Shown here: positions 51,544 through 59,748 of the stretch, piece by piece | Layout: each line of letters opens with the position of its first letter | Position numbering within the stretch: position 1 is the first letter of the stretch | From: Intestinimonas sp. | GTDB taxonomy: Bacteria > Bacillota > Clostridia > Oscillospirales > Oscillospiraceae | Direction: 5' to 3' | Assembly (NCBI RefSeq): GCF_026169115.1 | Contig: NZ_JAPFEA010000005.1 | Span: 1 to 59,906 of the forward strand | Length of the DNA: 59,906 bases | The notes under the pieces: model-generated | The model's database searches: none | Seen by the model: the letters and a program-made list of their open reading frames with translations, nothing else | Told to the model about the DNA's origin: nothing | Translations under genes and position numbers: made by a program

Positions 51544-51958
51544 TCTCACGGGCCGGCGCTGCGTCATCGTGGGAGGCGGGGCCATCGCCGCGCGCCGGGC
51601 GGCGGTGCTCGCCCGCTTCGGGGCGGCGGTCACCATCGTCGCCCCAGCCTGGACCGGGGATGTCCCCAGTGTGGACTGGCAGGCCCGGCCCTATGCCCCT
51701 GGCGATCTGAAGGGGGCCTTTCTGGCGGTGGCTGCAACGAATGACCGGTTGGTGAACCGGCAGGTGGGGGAGGAGGCCCGTGCATTGGGCATCCCAGTCA
51801 CCGTGGCCGACCGCCGGGAGGAGTGTACCTTCTTTTTTCCCGCCGTCTGCGAGGGCGGCGGCGTGACCGCGGGGCTTGTCTCGCGGAATGGCGCCGATCA
51901 CCACCGGGCGGCGGAGGCCGCCAGGGCGGTGCGTCAGGCATTGGAGGGATTGGATTGA
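51506..51958 (+). CDS. Precorrin-2 dehydrogenase-like protein (siroheme synthase N-terminal type)
   Basis: NAD-dependent oxidation of precorrin-2 to sirohydrochlorin, which CbiK then loads with cobalt. At 150 residues it is the dinucleotide domain plus a short tail, smaller than Met8p or CysG. The fold is shown by PLFVDLTGRRCVIVGGGAIA and VAATNDRLVNRQVGEEARAL, with the catalytic Asp in the ATND stretch, and by FFFPAVCEGGGVTAGLVSR. AGGGAGGG precedes ATG 51506. The start lies inside hemA, and the stop overlaps the hemC TTG. Confidence 0.9.
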   Translation: MTENASRFPLFVDLTGRRCVIVGGGAIAARRAAVLARFGAAVTIVAPAWTGDVPSVDWQARPYAPGDLKGAFLAVAATNDRLVNRQVGEEARALGIPVTVADRREECTFFFPAVCEGGGVTAGLVSRNGADHHRAAEAARAVRQALEGLD

Positions 51959-52845
51959 AGAAGCTGAGAGCAGGGAGCCGGGAGAGTTGGCTGGCCGTCA
52001 TCCAGACCGAACTGGTCATGGCGGCCATCCGGGCCCAGGACCCCCAGCGTGAGATAGAACTGGTCACCATGAAGACCACCGGGGACAAGATCCTGGACCG
52101 CACCCTGGACAAGGTGGGGGGCAAGGGGCTCTTTGTCAAGGAGCTGGACGCCGCCCTGCTGGACGGACGGGTGGACTTCACCGTCCACAGCTGCAAGGAC
52201 CTGCCCATGGACCTGGACCCCCGGCTCCCCCTGGCGGGCTTTTCCCGCCGGGCCGACCCCCGGGACGTGCTGGTGCTGCCCGAGGGGGTCACCGAGCTGG
52301 ACCCTCAAAAGCCCATCGGCTGCGCCAGCGCCCGCCGGGCCCTCCAGCTGAAAACGCTCTTTCCGGGCCAGCCTGTGGCTCCGGTCCGAGGCAACGTGCT
52401 CACCCGGCTGGCCAAGCTGGACAGCGGCCAGTATGCCGCCCTGGTCCTGGCTGCCGCTGGGCTCAAGCGGTTGGACCTGGAGGGGCGGATCACCCGCTAT
52501 TTCTCCACCGATGAGATGATCCCCGCTGCCGGTCAGGGCATCCTGGCTGTCCAGGTGCGGGCGGGGGAGGACACCTCCTATCTCTCCGCCTTCCTGGACC
52601 GGGACGGCGCCGACTGTGCCATGGCGGAGCGGGCCTTCGTCCGGCGGCTGGACGGCGGCTGTTCCTCGCCGGTGGCGGCCTTCGCCACGGTGGAGGGGGA
52701 CACCCTGACCCTTCGGGGTATGGACATCACGTCGGCGGGGGAGCCCATTTTTGACACCATCACCGGCCCGCGCAGTCAGGGAGAGACCCTGGGCATTGCG
52801 CTGGCTGACCGGATCAGGGAGGGAACGGCATGTACGGCAAGGTAA
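51955..52845 (+). CDS. hemC: Hydroxymethylbilane synthase
   Basis: Polymerises four porphobilinogens. It has 296 residues. LRAGSRESWLAVIQTELVM, KGLFVKELDAALLDGRVDF and the cofactor-binding Cys in LDGGCSSPVAAFA are family hallmarks. The start is TTG 51955, overlapping the preceding TGA, with GGAGGG upstream. The end overlaps cobA/hemD by 16 bases. Confidence 0.95.
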   Translation: MKKLRAGSRESWLAVIQTELVMAAIRAQDPQREIELVTMKTTGDKILDRTLDKVGGKGLFVKELDAALLDGRVDFTVHSCKDLPMDLDPRLPLAGFSRRADPRDVLVLPEGVTELDPQKPIGCASARRALQLKTLFPGQPVAPVRGNVLTRLAKLDSGQYAALVLAAAGLKRLDLEGRITRYFSTDEMIPAAGQGILAVQVRAGEDTSYLSAFLDRDGADCAMAERAFVRRLDGGCSSPVAAFATVEGDTLTLRGMDITSAGEPIFDTITGPRSQGETLGIALADRIREGTACTAR

Positions 52846-54335
52846 CGCTGGTGGGGGCGGGGCCCGGAGACCCGGGACTCCTCACCGTCAAGGGCCGGGA
52901 GGCCCTGCTGGCGGCTCAGGTGGTGGTCTACGACCGCCTGGTGAGCCCCGCCATCCTGGCGCTGATGCCGGAGGAGGCGGAGCAGATCAATGTGGGTAAG
53001 GAGGCCAGCCGCCACCCCGTCCCCCAGGAGCAGATCAACCGCATCCTGCTGGAAAAGGCCCTGGAGGGCAAGAACGTGGTCCGGCTCAAGGGGGGCGACC
53101 CCTTCCTCTTCGGCAGGGGCGGCGAGGAGCTGGAGCTTCTGCGGGAGCACGGCGTCCCCTTTGAGGAGGTGCCCGGCATCACCTCGGCCATCGCCGTGCC
53201 CGCCTATGGCGGCATCCCGGTGACCCACCGGGACTTTACCTCCTCCCTCCATATCGTCACCGGCCACGCCCGGGCGGGCAAGGACCTGGACATCGACTTC
53301 GAGGCCCTGGTCCGGACGAAAGGGACCCTGGTCTTCCTCATGGGGGTGAGCAGTCTCCCCGACATCTGCGAGGGACTGCTGAAAGCGGGCATGGACCCGG
53401 ACACCCCCGCCGCCATCGTGGAGCGGGGGACCACCCCCGCCCAGCGGCGGCTGGACGCCACTGTGGCCACCCTGGCCAAGACGGCGGCGGAGGGGAAGGT
53501 GGAGAGCCCGGCCATCAGCATCGTGGGCCGGGTCTGTTCTCTGGCCGGAGAGTTTGACTGGTTCGACGCCCTTCCTCTAAAGGGAAAGCGCATCGTGGTC
53601 ACCCGGCCCAGGGAGCGGGTGGGCACCCTGACAGACCGCCTGCGGAAGCTGGGGGCCGACGTCTTTGAGTACCCCTGTATCCGGACAGAGCCCATCGCCC
53701 CCTGTCCCGCCATGGAGCAGGCGGTGGAACGCCTGGCCGACTATGAGTGGCTGGCCTTTACAAGCCCCGCCGGTGTGGAGGCTTTCTGGGGGATGGTCCA
53801 GGCCAAAAACTGGGACGCCCGGGTGCTGGCTGGGGTCAGGCTGGCCGCCATCGGCGCCGGCACAGACCGGGCCCTCCGGGAACACGGGCTCCGGGCCGAC
53901 TACATCCCGGAGGTCTATGACGCCGCCCACCTGGGGGCGGGGCTGGCCGCCTTGGCCAAGGGAAGGGTGCTCCTCCTCCGGGCGGAGTGGGGTTCTCCCG
54001 CCTTGACGGAGGCCCTGGAAGGGAGTAACATTCCCTATGACGACATCCCCTGCTATACCACCGCCTATGAGAGCGAGCACGCCGCCGCCCTCCGGGACCT
54101 GGTCCGGGCGGGGCAGGTGGACCTGGTCACCTTTACCAGCGCCTCCACGGTGAAGGGCTTTGTCTCCTCGGTGGGGGAGATGGACTTCTCCAAAATCACC
54201 GGGGCGTGTATCGGGGAGCAGACGGCCGCCGAGGCGGCAAAGCACGGCATCCCCACCGTCGTGGCGGAGCGGGCCACCATGGACGCTCTGGTCAACATCA
54301 TCGTCAAAGAAGGTCAGACAAATGGAACTCATTAA
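52830..54335 (+). CDS. cobA: Fused uroporphyrinogen-III C-methyltransferase and uroporphyrinogen-III synthase
   Basis: Bifunctional 501-residue protein. Residues 1-245 are the SUMT domain (VTLVGAGPGDPGLLTVKGRE, LKGGDPFLFGRGGEELELL), which makes precorrin-2. Residues about 250-501 are a HemD domain (GKRIVVTRPRERVGTLTDRL, LAFTSPAGVEAFWG, VTFTSASTVKGFVSSVG), which cyclises hydroxymethylbilane. The fusion is common in Clostridia and channels carbon to sirohydrochlorin. It overlaps hemC and hemB. Confidence 0.95.
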   Translation: MYGKVTLVGAGPGDPGLLTVKGREALLAAQVVVYDRLVSPAILALMPEEAEQINVGKEASRHPVPQEQINRILLEKALEGKNVVRLKGGDPFLFGRGGEELELLREHGVPFEEVPGITSAIAVPAYGGIPVTHRDFTSSLHIVTGHARAGKDLDIDFEALVRTKGTLVFLMGVSSLPDICEGLLKAGMDPDTPAAIVERGTTPAQRRLDATVATLAKTAAEGKVESPAISIVGRVCSLAGEFDWFDALPLKGKRIVVTRPRERVGTLTDRLRKLGADVFEYPCIRTEPIAPCPAMEQAVERLADYEWLAFTSPAGVEAFWGMVQAKNWDARVLAGVRLAAIGAGTDRALREHGLRADYIPEVYDAAHLGAGLAALAKGRVLLLRAEWGSPALTEALEGSNIPYDDIPCYTTAYESEHAAALRDLVRAGQVDLVTFTSASTVKGFVSSVGEMDFSKITGACIGEQTAAEAAKHGIPTVVAERATMDALVNIIVKEGQTNGTH

Positions 54336-55305
54336 CCGGCCCCGCAGACTGCGGCAGAACGACTCCATCCGGCGGCTGTGCCGGGAGACCCGCCTCTCCC
54401 CGGACAGCCTTATCTACCCCATCTTCGTGGATGAGACCCTGACGGGCAAGCGGCCCATCGACGCCCTGGAAGGGCAGTTCCACTACGGGCTGGACGCCGT
54501 GTGCGAGGCGGTGGAGGAATGTATCCAGGCGGGGGTGGGCCGGTGTATCCTCTTCGGCCTGCCCGCCCACAAGGACGCCGTGGGCTCCTCTGCCTGGGAC
54601 GAGCACGGCGTGGTCCAGGAGGCCATTCGGGCCATCAAGGCCAAGTACCCCGACTTCTATGTCATCACCGACGTGTGTATGTGTGAGTACACCGACCACG
54701 GCCACTGCGGCATCCTCTGCGGCCATGAGGTGGACAACGACAAGACCCTGGAGGTCCTGGCCAGAACCGCCCTCTCCCATGCCCAGGCGGGGGCCGATAT
54801 GGTGGCGCCCTCCGATATGATGGACGGACGCATCGCCGCCATCCGGGCCGCCCTGGACGAGCACGGCCTTCAGAACGTACCCATCATGTCCTACTCGGCC
54901 AAGTACGCCTCCGCCTTCTACGGCCCCTTCCGGGCCGCCGCCGGCTCCGCCCCCTCCTTCGGAGACCGGAAGGGCTACCAGATGGACCCCCACAACCGCC
55001 GGGAAGCCCTGAAGGAGTGCGCCCTGGACGTAGAGGAGGGGGCCGACATCCTCATGGTGAAGCCGGCCCTCAGCTACCTGGATGTGATCCGGGAGTGCTC
55101 CGACGCCTTCGACCTGCCCATGTGCGCCTACTCCGTCTCCGGGGAGTACGCCATGATAAAGGCCGCCGGGGCGGCAGGGCTCATCGATGAGTACCGGGTC
55201 ATGTGCGAAAGCGCCCTCTCCGTCTTCCGGGCGGGGGCCGATATGCTCATTACCTATTATGCCAAGGAACTGGCCCAGGCCATGAAGAAGGGGGACATCG
55301 GCTGA
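54322..55305 (+). CDS. hemB: Porphobilinogen synthase
   Basis: Condenses two 5-aminolevulinates. It has 327 residues. The zinc cysteines are in DVCMCEYTDHGHCGIL, and the two Schiff-base lysines are in YSAKYASAFYGPFR and ILMVKPALSYLD, so this is a zinc-type enzyme. ATG 54322 lies inside the end of cobA/hemD (14-base overlap), after AAGGTCAG. Its stop overlaps hemL as TGATG. Confidence 0.96.
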   Translation: MELINRPRRLRQNDSIRRLCRETRLSPDSLIYPIFVDETLTGKRPIDALEGQFHYGLDAVCEAVEECIQAGVGRCILFGLPAHKDAVGSSAWDEHGVVQEAIRAIKAKYPDFYVITDVCMCEYTDHGHCGILCGHEVDNDKTLEVLARTALSHAQAGADMVAPSDMMDGRIAAIRAALDEHGLQNVPIMSYSAKYASAFYGPFRAAAGSAPSFGDRKGYQMDPHNRREALKECALDVEEGADILMVKPALSYLDVIRECSDAFDLPMCAYSVSGEYAMIKAAGAAGLIDEYRVMCESALSVFRAGADMLITYYAKELAQAMKKGDIG

Positions 55306-56585
55306 TGGAACGCTCTGAAATACTCTTTGACCGGGCCCAAAAGGTCCTCCCCGGCGGGGTCAACTCTCCGGTCCGGGCCTTCCGGGCGGTGGACCTGTGC
55401 CCCCGGTTTATCACCAAGGCCCAGGGCGCTTACATCTACGACGCCGACGGCAGGTCCTATATTGACTACGTCTGCTCCTGGGGTCCCATGATCCTGGGCC
55501 ACGACCACCCGGTGGTCCGGGAGGCGGTGGAGAAGGCGGTCAGGGACGGCCTTTCCTTCGGCGCGCCCACTGAGCGGGAGGTGGAGATGGCCGAGCTCAT
55601 GGTGGAACTGGTCCCCAACATCGAGATGGTCCGCATGGTGAACTCGGGCACCGAGGCCGTCATGTCGGCCATCCGCCTGGCCCGGGGGGCCACTGGCCGG
55701 GACAAGATCATCAAATTCGAGGGCTGCTACCACGGCCACTCCGACTGCCTGCTGGTGAATGCCGGCTCCTCCGCCCTGGCGGGGGGACACCCCTCCTCCG
55801 CCGGCGTTCCCGAGGACATCGTCAAGCACACCCTCACCGCCCAGTTCAACCGCCTGGAGACGGTGAAGGCCCTGCTGGACGAGTACCCCGGTCAGGTGGC
55901 CTGTATCATCGTGGAGCCGGTGGCCGCCAACATGGGCGTGGTGGCCCCAGCCCCCGGCTTCCTGGAGGGACTGCGGACTCTGTGCGACCAGTCGGGCGCC
56001 CTCCTTATTTTTGATGAGGTCATCACAGGCTTCCGCCTGGCCCTAGGCGGCGCCCAGGAATATTTCGGCGTGAAGGCCGACCTCGTCACCTTCGGTAAGA
56101 TCATCGGCGGCGGTATGCCGGTGGGCGCCTACTGCGGCAGCCGGGCCCTCATGGAGCAGGTGGCCCCCTGCGGGCCGGTGTACCAGGCAGGCACCCTCTC
56201 CGGCAACCCGGTGGCCATGGCCGCTGGGCTTGCCCAGCTGCGGTATTTGAAGGCCCACCCCGAGGTCTATGACGCCATCGGTGCCATGGCCGGGGAGCTG
56301 GCCGACGGCATGCGGGAGATTGCGGAGCGCCGCCATGCCGGTGTGGCCGTCAACCAGATCGGCTCCCTGGCGGCCCCCTTCTTCACGCCCAGCGACGTCA
56401 CCACCTTTGTGGACGCCAAGGGCAGCGACGTGGGCCGGTATGCCCGGTACTTCAAGGGCATGCTGGAGCGGGGCATCTATCTGGCCCCTGCCCAGTTCGA
56501 GGCCATGTTCGTCTCCGCCGCCCATACCCGGCAGGACCTGGCCCGGACCCTGGAGGCCGTGGACCAGACACTGGCCGAGCTGTAA
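55305..56585 (+). CDS. hemL: Glutamate-1-semialdehyde 2,1-aminomutase
   Basis: PLP enzyme making 5-aminolevulinate from glutamate semialdehyde, so it completes the C5 route with hemA. The 426 residues contain VLPGGVNSPVRAFRAV, MVNSGTEAVMSAIRLARG, and the PLP lysine in LVTFGKIIGGGMPVGAYCG. It is the last gene of the cobalamin block, followed at once by a strong terminator. Confidence 0.97.
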   Translation: MERSEILFDRAQKVLPGGVNSPVRAFRAVDLCPRFITKAQGAYIYDADGRSYIDYVCSWGPMILGHDHPVVREAVEKAVRDGLSFGAPTEREVEMAELMVELVPNIEMVRMVNSGTEAVMSAIRLARGATGRDKIIKFEGCYHGHSDCLLVNAGSSALAGGHPSSAGVPEDIVKHTLTAQFNRLETVKALLDEYPGQVACIIVEPVAANMGVVAPAPGFLEGLRTLCDQSGALLIFDEVITGFRLALGGAQEYFGVKADLVTFGKIIGGGMPVGAYCGSRALMEQVAPCGPVYQAGTLSGNPVAMAAGLAQLRYLKAHPEVYDAIGAMAGELADGMREIAERRHAGVAVNQIGSLAAPFFTPSDVTTFVDAKGSDVGRYARYFKGMLERGIYLAPAQFEAMFVSAAHTRQDLARTLEAVDQTLAEL

Positions 56586-56601
56586 CTTCAATCGTGCTCC
56601 T

Positions 56602-56637
56602 GACCCGGGACCGCTTTGCGGTCCCGGGTCGTCTTTT
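56602..56637 (+). terminator. Terminator of the cobalamin/tetrapyrrole block
   Basis: GACCCGGGACCGC and GCGGTCCCGGGTC pair over 13 bp around TTT, followed by GTCTTTTG. It lies 16 bases after the hemL stop and separates the block from spoIIGA. Confidence 0.9.
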
Positions 56638-56651
56638 GTCCAGGCCCTGGT

Positions 56652-56684
56652 TTGACCTTTTTTGTGGCGGGCAGGTCCTATAAT
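56652..56684 (+). promoter_or_regulatory. Probable spoIIGA-sigE promoter with 21-base spacer
   Basis: TTGACC (56652-56657) and a perfect TATAAT (56679-56684) are 21 bases apart. In Bacillus subtilis the spoIIG promoter also has good boxes with a spacer that is too long, and needs Spo0A. A TTTGTCCAG string at 56635-56643 is a loose match to a 0A box. The boxes are seen; Spo0A control is inference. Confidence 0.6.
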
Positions 56685-56722
56685 AGGACTGCGGTCCCCG
56701 GACCGACGAAGGAGGGCTGGCT

Positions 56723-57568
56723 GTGACCGTCGTCTACATAGATTCCCTGTTCCTGCTCAATCTGATCGTGGACTACCTGCTGCTGCTGGGGGCGGCCCGG
56801 CTGTCCGGCGCGGCCCTCCGCCGCCCCAGACTGGCCCTGGGGGCCGTCCTGGGGGCGGCCTATGCCTGCGCCGTCTTCCTGCCGGGACTGGGCTTTCTCG
56901 AACATCCCGCCGTGGCCCTTTCCGTCGCCGGAGCCATGGCGCTGGTTGCCTTTGGCGGCAGCCGGGGGCTCCTGCGGGGCTTTTTGTCTTTTCTGGCCCT
57001 CTCCTGCGCTCTGGGGGGCGGCGTGCTGGCCCTCAGTCTGCTGGGCGCCCGGGGAGTGGGACTGGAGCGCGGCGTGCTCTCCCCCCATGTGGACCTGGGG
57101 GTCCTCCTGCTCTCCGCCGCCGGCTGTTATGCCGCGGCCTCCCTGGTCTTCCGGCGCAGCGCGGCCCACGGGATCCGGGAGCTGGTGGAAGCGGTGCTCA
57201 CTCTGGAGGGGCGGCAGGTGACGCTCACCGCCCTGCTGGACACCGGCAACACCCTCACCGATCCGGTCACTGGCCGCGGCGTGTTGGTGGTGGAGGGGGA
57301 GAGGGCGGCCCCTCTGTTCAGCCGTCCCCTGGGGGCGGCTGAGCTCAGGGACCCGGTGGGTACCCTGACCCAAATGGAGGACGGGACCCGGTTCCGGCTC
57401 CTGCCCTACCAGGCGGTGGGGGTGGAGTGCGGCCTGCTGCTGGCGGTGCGGCTGGACCGGGTCAAGGTGGGGGAGCGGGAGTACCGGGGGGTGCTGGCCG
57501 CCCTTTCGCCCACCCGGCTCTCAGACGGAGGCGGGTACAGCGCCCTGGTGGGCGCCATGGAAGGGTAG
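56723..57568 (+). CDS. spoIIGA: Sigma-E processing peptidase
   Basis: Membrane aspartic protease that removes the pro-sequence of sigma-E in the mother cell. The 281-residue protein has five N-terminal spans (first IDSLFLLNLIVDYLLLLGAA) and a cytosolic protease domain with the catalytic DTGN in TALLDTGNTLTDPVTG. Length is close to the family norm. GTG 56723 follows GAAGGAGGG. It is followed by sigE, its substrate. Confidence 0.95.
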   Translation: MTVVYIDSLFLLNLIVDYLLLLGAARLSGAALRRPRLALGAVLGAAYACAVFLPGLGFLEHPAVALSVAGAMALVAFGGSRGLLRGFLSFLALSCALGGGVLALSLLGARGVGLERGVLSPHVDLGVLLLSAAGCYAAASLVFRRSAAHGIRELVEAVLTLEGRQVTLTALLDTGNTLTDPVTGRGVLVVEGERAAPLFSRPLGAAELRDPVGTLTQMEDGTRFRLLPYQAVGVECGLLLAVRLDRVKVGEREYRGVLAALSPTRLSDGGGYSALVGAMEG

Positions 57569-57589
57569 GCAGAACTGCGGAAAGGGACG

Positions 57590-58321
57590 ATGGATAAAAT
57601 GATGACAACGATGGTGCGGGGGCAGGTGCTCCTGTGGCGGCTCCTGGCCCGGCTGGGACTGTGTCTGCCGGGAAAGATCATGTATATCGGGGGGAGCGAT
57701 ACCCTGCCGGCCCCTCTGGACCGGGAGGAGGAGGCCGACGTCCTGCTCCGGCTGGAGCGGGGCGAGGAGGGGGCCCGGGCGACCCTCATTGAGCACAACC
57801 TTCGGCTGGTGGCCTACATCGCCCGGAGGTTTGAGAATACAGGCATCAACATCGAGGACCTCATCTCCATCGGAACCATCGGCCTCATCAAGGCGGTGGG
57901 GACCTACAAGCCGGCCAAAAACATCCGGCTGGCCACCTATGCCAGCCGGTGCATCGAAAATGAGATCCTCATGTACCTGCGGAAAACCTCCAATCAGAAG
58001 ACGGAGGTCTCCTTTGACGAGCCCCTGAACACCGACTGGGACGGCAACGAACTGCTCCTCTCCGACATCCTGGGCACCGACAACGACCTGGTGATGAAGC
58101 CCATCGAGGACGACGTGGACCGGCAGCTCCTCTCTCTGGCGCTGGAGAAGCTCTCCGAACGGGAGCGGCGGATCATTACCCTCCGCTTCGGCCTGGATGG
58201 CCGACCGGAGCGGACCCAGAAGGAGGTGGCCGACCTGTTGGGCATCTCCCAGTCCTACATCTCCCGGCTGGAGAAGCGGATCATCTCCCGGCTGAAAAAG
58301 GAGATCCTGCGGATGCTGTGA
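57590..58321 (+). CDS. sigE: Sporulation sigma factor E (pro-sigma-E)
   Basis: Early mother-cell sigma factor, 243 residues. The first ~30 residues are a hydrophobic/basic pro-sequence ([16 protein letters not shown], then [15 protein letters not shown]), the target of SpoIIGA. Region 2 is [20 protein letters not shown] with [19 protein letters not shown], and region 4 ends [20 protein letters not shown]. It lies 21 bases after spoIIGA. Confidence 0.97.
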   Translation: MDKMMTTMVRGQVLLWRLLARLGLCLPGKIMYIGGSDTLPAPLDREEEADVLLRLERGEEGARATLIEHNLRLVAYIARRFENTGINIEDLISIGTIGLIKAVGTYKPAKNIRLATYASRCIENEILMYLRKTSNQKTEVSFDEPLNTDWDGNELLLSDILGTDNDLVMKPIEDDVDRQLLSLALEKLSERERRIITLRFGLDGRPERTQKEVADLLGISQSYISRLEKRIISRLKKEILRML

Positions 58322-58382
58322 TACCAAAAGGCAAAAGTCCATCGAAATCCGTCCAACGATAAAAAATATAGGCCGCCCCGCA

Positions 58383-58414
58383 GGGGTATGTACCCCTCCC
58401 GCCTGGAGATACTG
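58383..58414 (+). promoter_or_regulatory. Candidate sigma-F/sigma-G promoter and palindrome before sigG
   Basis: GTATG (58386-58390) and GGAGATACTG (58405-58414) match the forespore sigma consensus shapes GYATA and GGNNANAHTR, but the 14-base gap is about one or two bases short. A palindrome, GGGGTA-TG-TACCCC (58383-58396), overlaps the upstream box. The fit is suggestive only. Confidence 0.4.
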
Positions 58415-58445
58415 TTAGCAGTAACGTGCGGGGAGGTCAGCCGGA

Positions 58446-59216
58446 TTGCAGGGAAAGGTAGAGATCTGCGGCGTCAACACCGCCAAGCTGAAGGTATTGA
58501 AAAATGAGGAGACCCTGGAGCTGCTCCGGCGGACCAAGGACGGAGACATGGCGGCCCGGGAGGAGCTCATCGCCGGCAATCTGCGGCTGGTCCTCTCGGT
58601 GATCCAGCGGTTCCATAACCGGGGAGAGAATGCCGACGACCTCTTTCAGGTGGGCTGCATCGGCCTCATCAAGGCCATCGACAACTTCAATGTGGACCTG
58701 GACGTGCGTTTCTCCACCTACGGCGTGCCCATGATCATCGGGGAGATCCGCCGCTACCTCCGGGACAACAGCGCCATGCGGGTGTCCCGGTCCATGCGGG
58801 ATACGGCCTACAAAGTGCTCCAGGCGAAGGAAAAGTTCCTCTCCGAGCACCAGAGGGAGCCCAGCGTGGAGGAGATCGCCGCCGCCATGGGGGTGAAGCG
58901 GGAGGAGGTGGTGGCTGCTTTGGACGCCATTGTGGACCCGGTGAGTCTCTATGAGCCGGTGTACGACCACGAGGGGGACACCATCTGCGTCATGGACCAG
59001 GTGCGGGACGCCAAAAACACCGATGAGAGCTGGCTGGAGCACATCGCCCTCAAGGAGGCCATCGCCCGCCTTTCAGAGCGGGAGCGGCATATCCTGGACC
59101 TGCGTTTCTTCCAGGGGAAGACCCAGATGGAGGTCTCCGCCGAGGTGGGCATCTCCCAGGCCCAGGTCTCCCGCCTGGAGAAAAGCGCCCTCAAGCAGAT
59201 CCGCCGGGACCTGTGA
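58446..59216 (+). CDS. sigG: Sporulation sigma factor G
   Basis: Late forespore sigma factor, 256 residues. VEICGVNTAKLKVLKNEETL at the N-terminus is the SigG-specific anti-sigma interacting segment. Region 2 has NADDLFQVGCIGLIKAIDNF and RFSTYGVPMIIGEIRRYLRD, and region 4.2 is VSAEVGISQAQVSRLEKSAL. The TTG start is nine bases after GGGGAGG. It follows sigE after a 124-base gap. Confidence 0.96.
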   Translation: MQGKVEICGVNTAKLKVLKNEETLELLRRTKDGDMAAREELIAGNLRLVLSVIQRFHNRGENADDLFQVGCIGLIKAIDNFNVDLDVRFSTYGVPMIIGEIRRYLRDNSAMRVSRSMRDTAYKVLQAKEKFLSEHQREPSVEEIAAAMGVKREEVVAALDAIVDPVSLYEPVYDHEGDTICVMDQVRDAKNTDESWLEHIALKEAIARLSERERHILDLRFFQGKTQMEVSAEVGISQAQVSRLEKSALKQIRRDL

Positions 59217-59291
59217 GGGAGGCATACCGCCCCCGCCTTCCGCATAGGGTGACAGGGAAGGGCGCACACTGTGGGAAAGGGGGAGCTGGAG

Positions 59292-59561
59292 ATGGAGAGC
59301 ACCGTCTCGGAGCTGCGGGACAAGGAGGTCATCGACATCAGCGGCGGCAGCCGCTTCGGCTATGTGGGAGATGTGGCGGTGGATCTGGAGACCGGGCAGG
59401 TCAAGGCGCTGGTGGTGCCGGGCCGCCTGCGCCTGTTCGGTCTGCTGGGCCGGGAGAAGGACCGGGTCTTTCCCTGGGCGTCGGTGCGCCGGTTCGGGGA
59501 GGACATCATCCTGGTGGAGGGCGGACCACCCGCTGCCCTGGAGGAAGCGGAGGATGATTGA
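59292..59561 (+). CDS. YlmC/YmxH-like PRC-barrel sporulation protein
   Basis: Small PRC-barrel protein of 89 residues, usually found next to sigG or sporulation genes in Firmicutes. VSELRDKEVIDISGGSRFGY and VGDVAVDLETGQVKALVVPG match that family, and the middle LRLFGLLGREKDRVFPW follows. ATG 59292 is six to seven bases after AAGGGGGAG; GTG 59271 is in frame. The biochemical role is not known. Confidence 0.88.
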   Translation: MESTVSELRDKEVIDISGGSRFGYVGDVAVDLETGQVKALVVPGRLRLFGLLGREKDRVFPWASVRRFGEDIILVEGGPPAALEEAEDD

Positions 59562-59591
59562 GCCGTGGTGGTAAAAAACAGGAAAAAATGG

Positions 59592-59620
59592 TTGCATTTC
59601 AGATAAGACTATGATAAAAT
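59592..59620 (+). promoter_or_regulatory. Sigma-A promoter of rpsB
   Basis: TTGCAT (59592-59597), a 17-base spacer and TAAAAT (59615-59620). It lies 128 bases before the rpsB ATG. Confidence 0.8.
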
Positions 59621-59624
59621 ACCA

Positions 59625-59748
59625 TAGCTGTGCAAAAAGCACGGTATTACACACACCGTCCGGGATGCGGCGTCCGGTGCCCTTTGGGGGTGGACGTGCC
59701 ACAGATGAACGGGGTGGAGGTAATAACAATTAAAGGAGGAAACAAATT
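59625..59748 (+). promoter_or_regulatory. Structured 5' leader of rpsB, possible S2 autoregulatory leader
   Basis: GTATTAC near the 5' end and GTAATA just before the ribosome binding site are complementary and would close a long-range stem. Between them are GTCC/GGAC pairs. Many bacteria have an S2-binding leader here, so autoregulation is plausible. The pairing is seen; the role is inferred. Confidence 0.45.
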
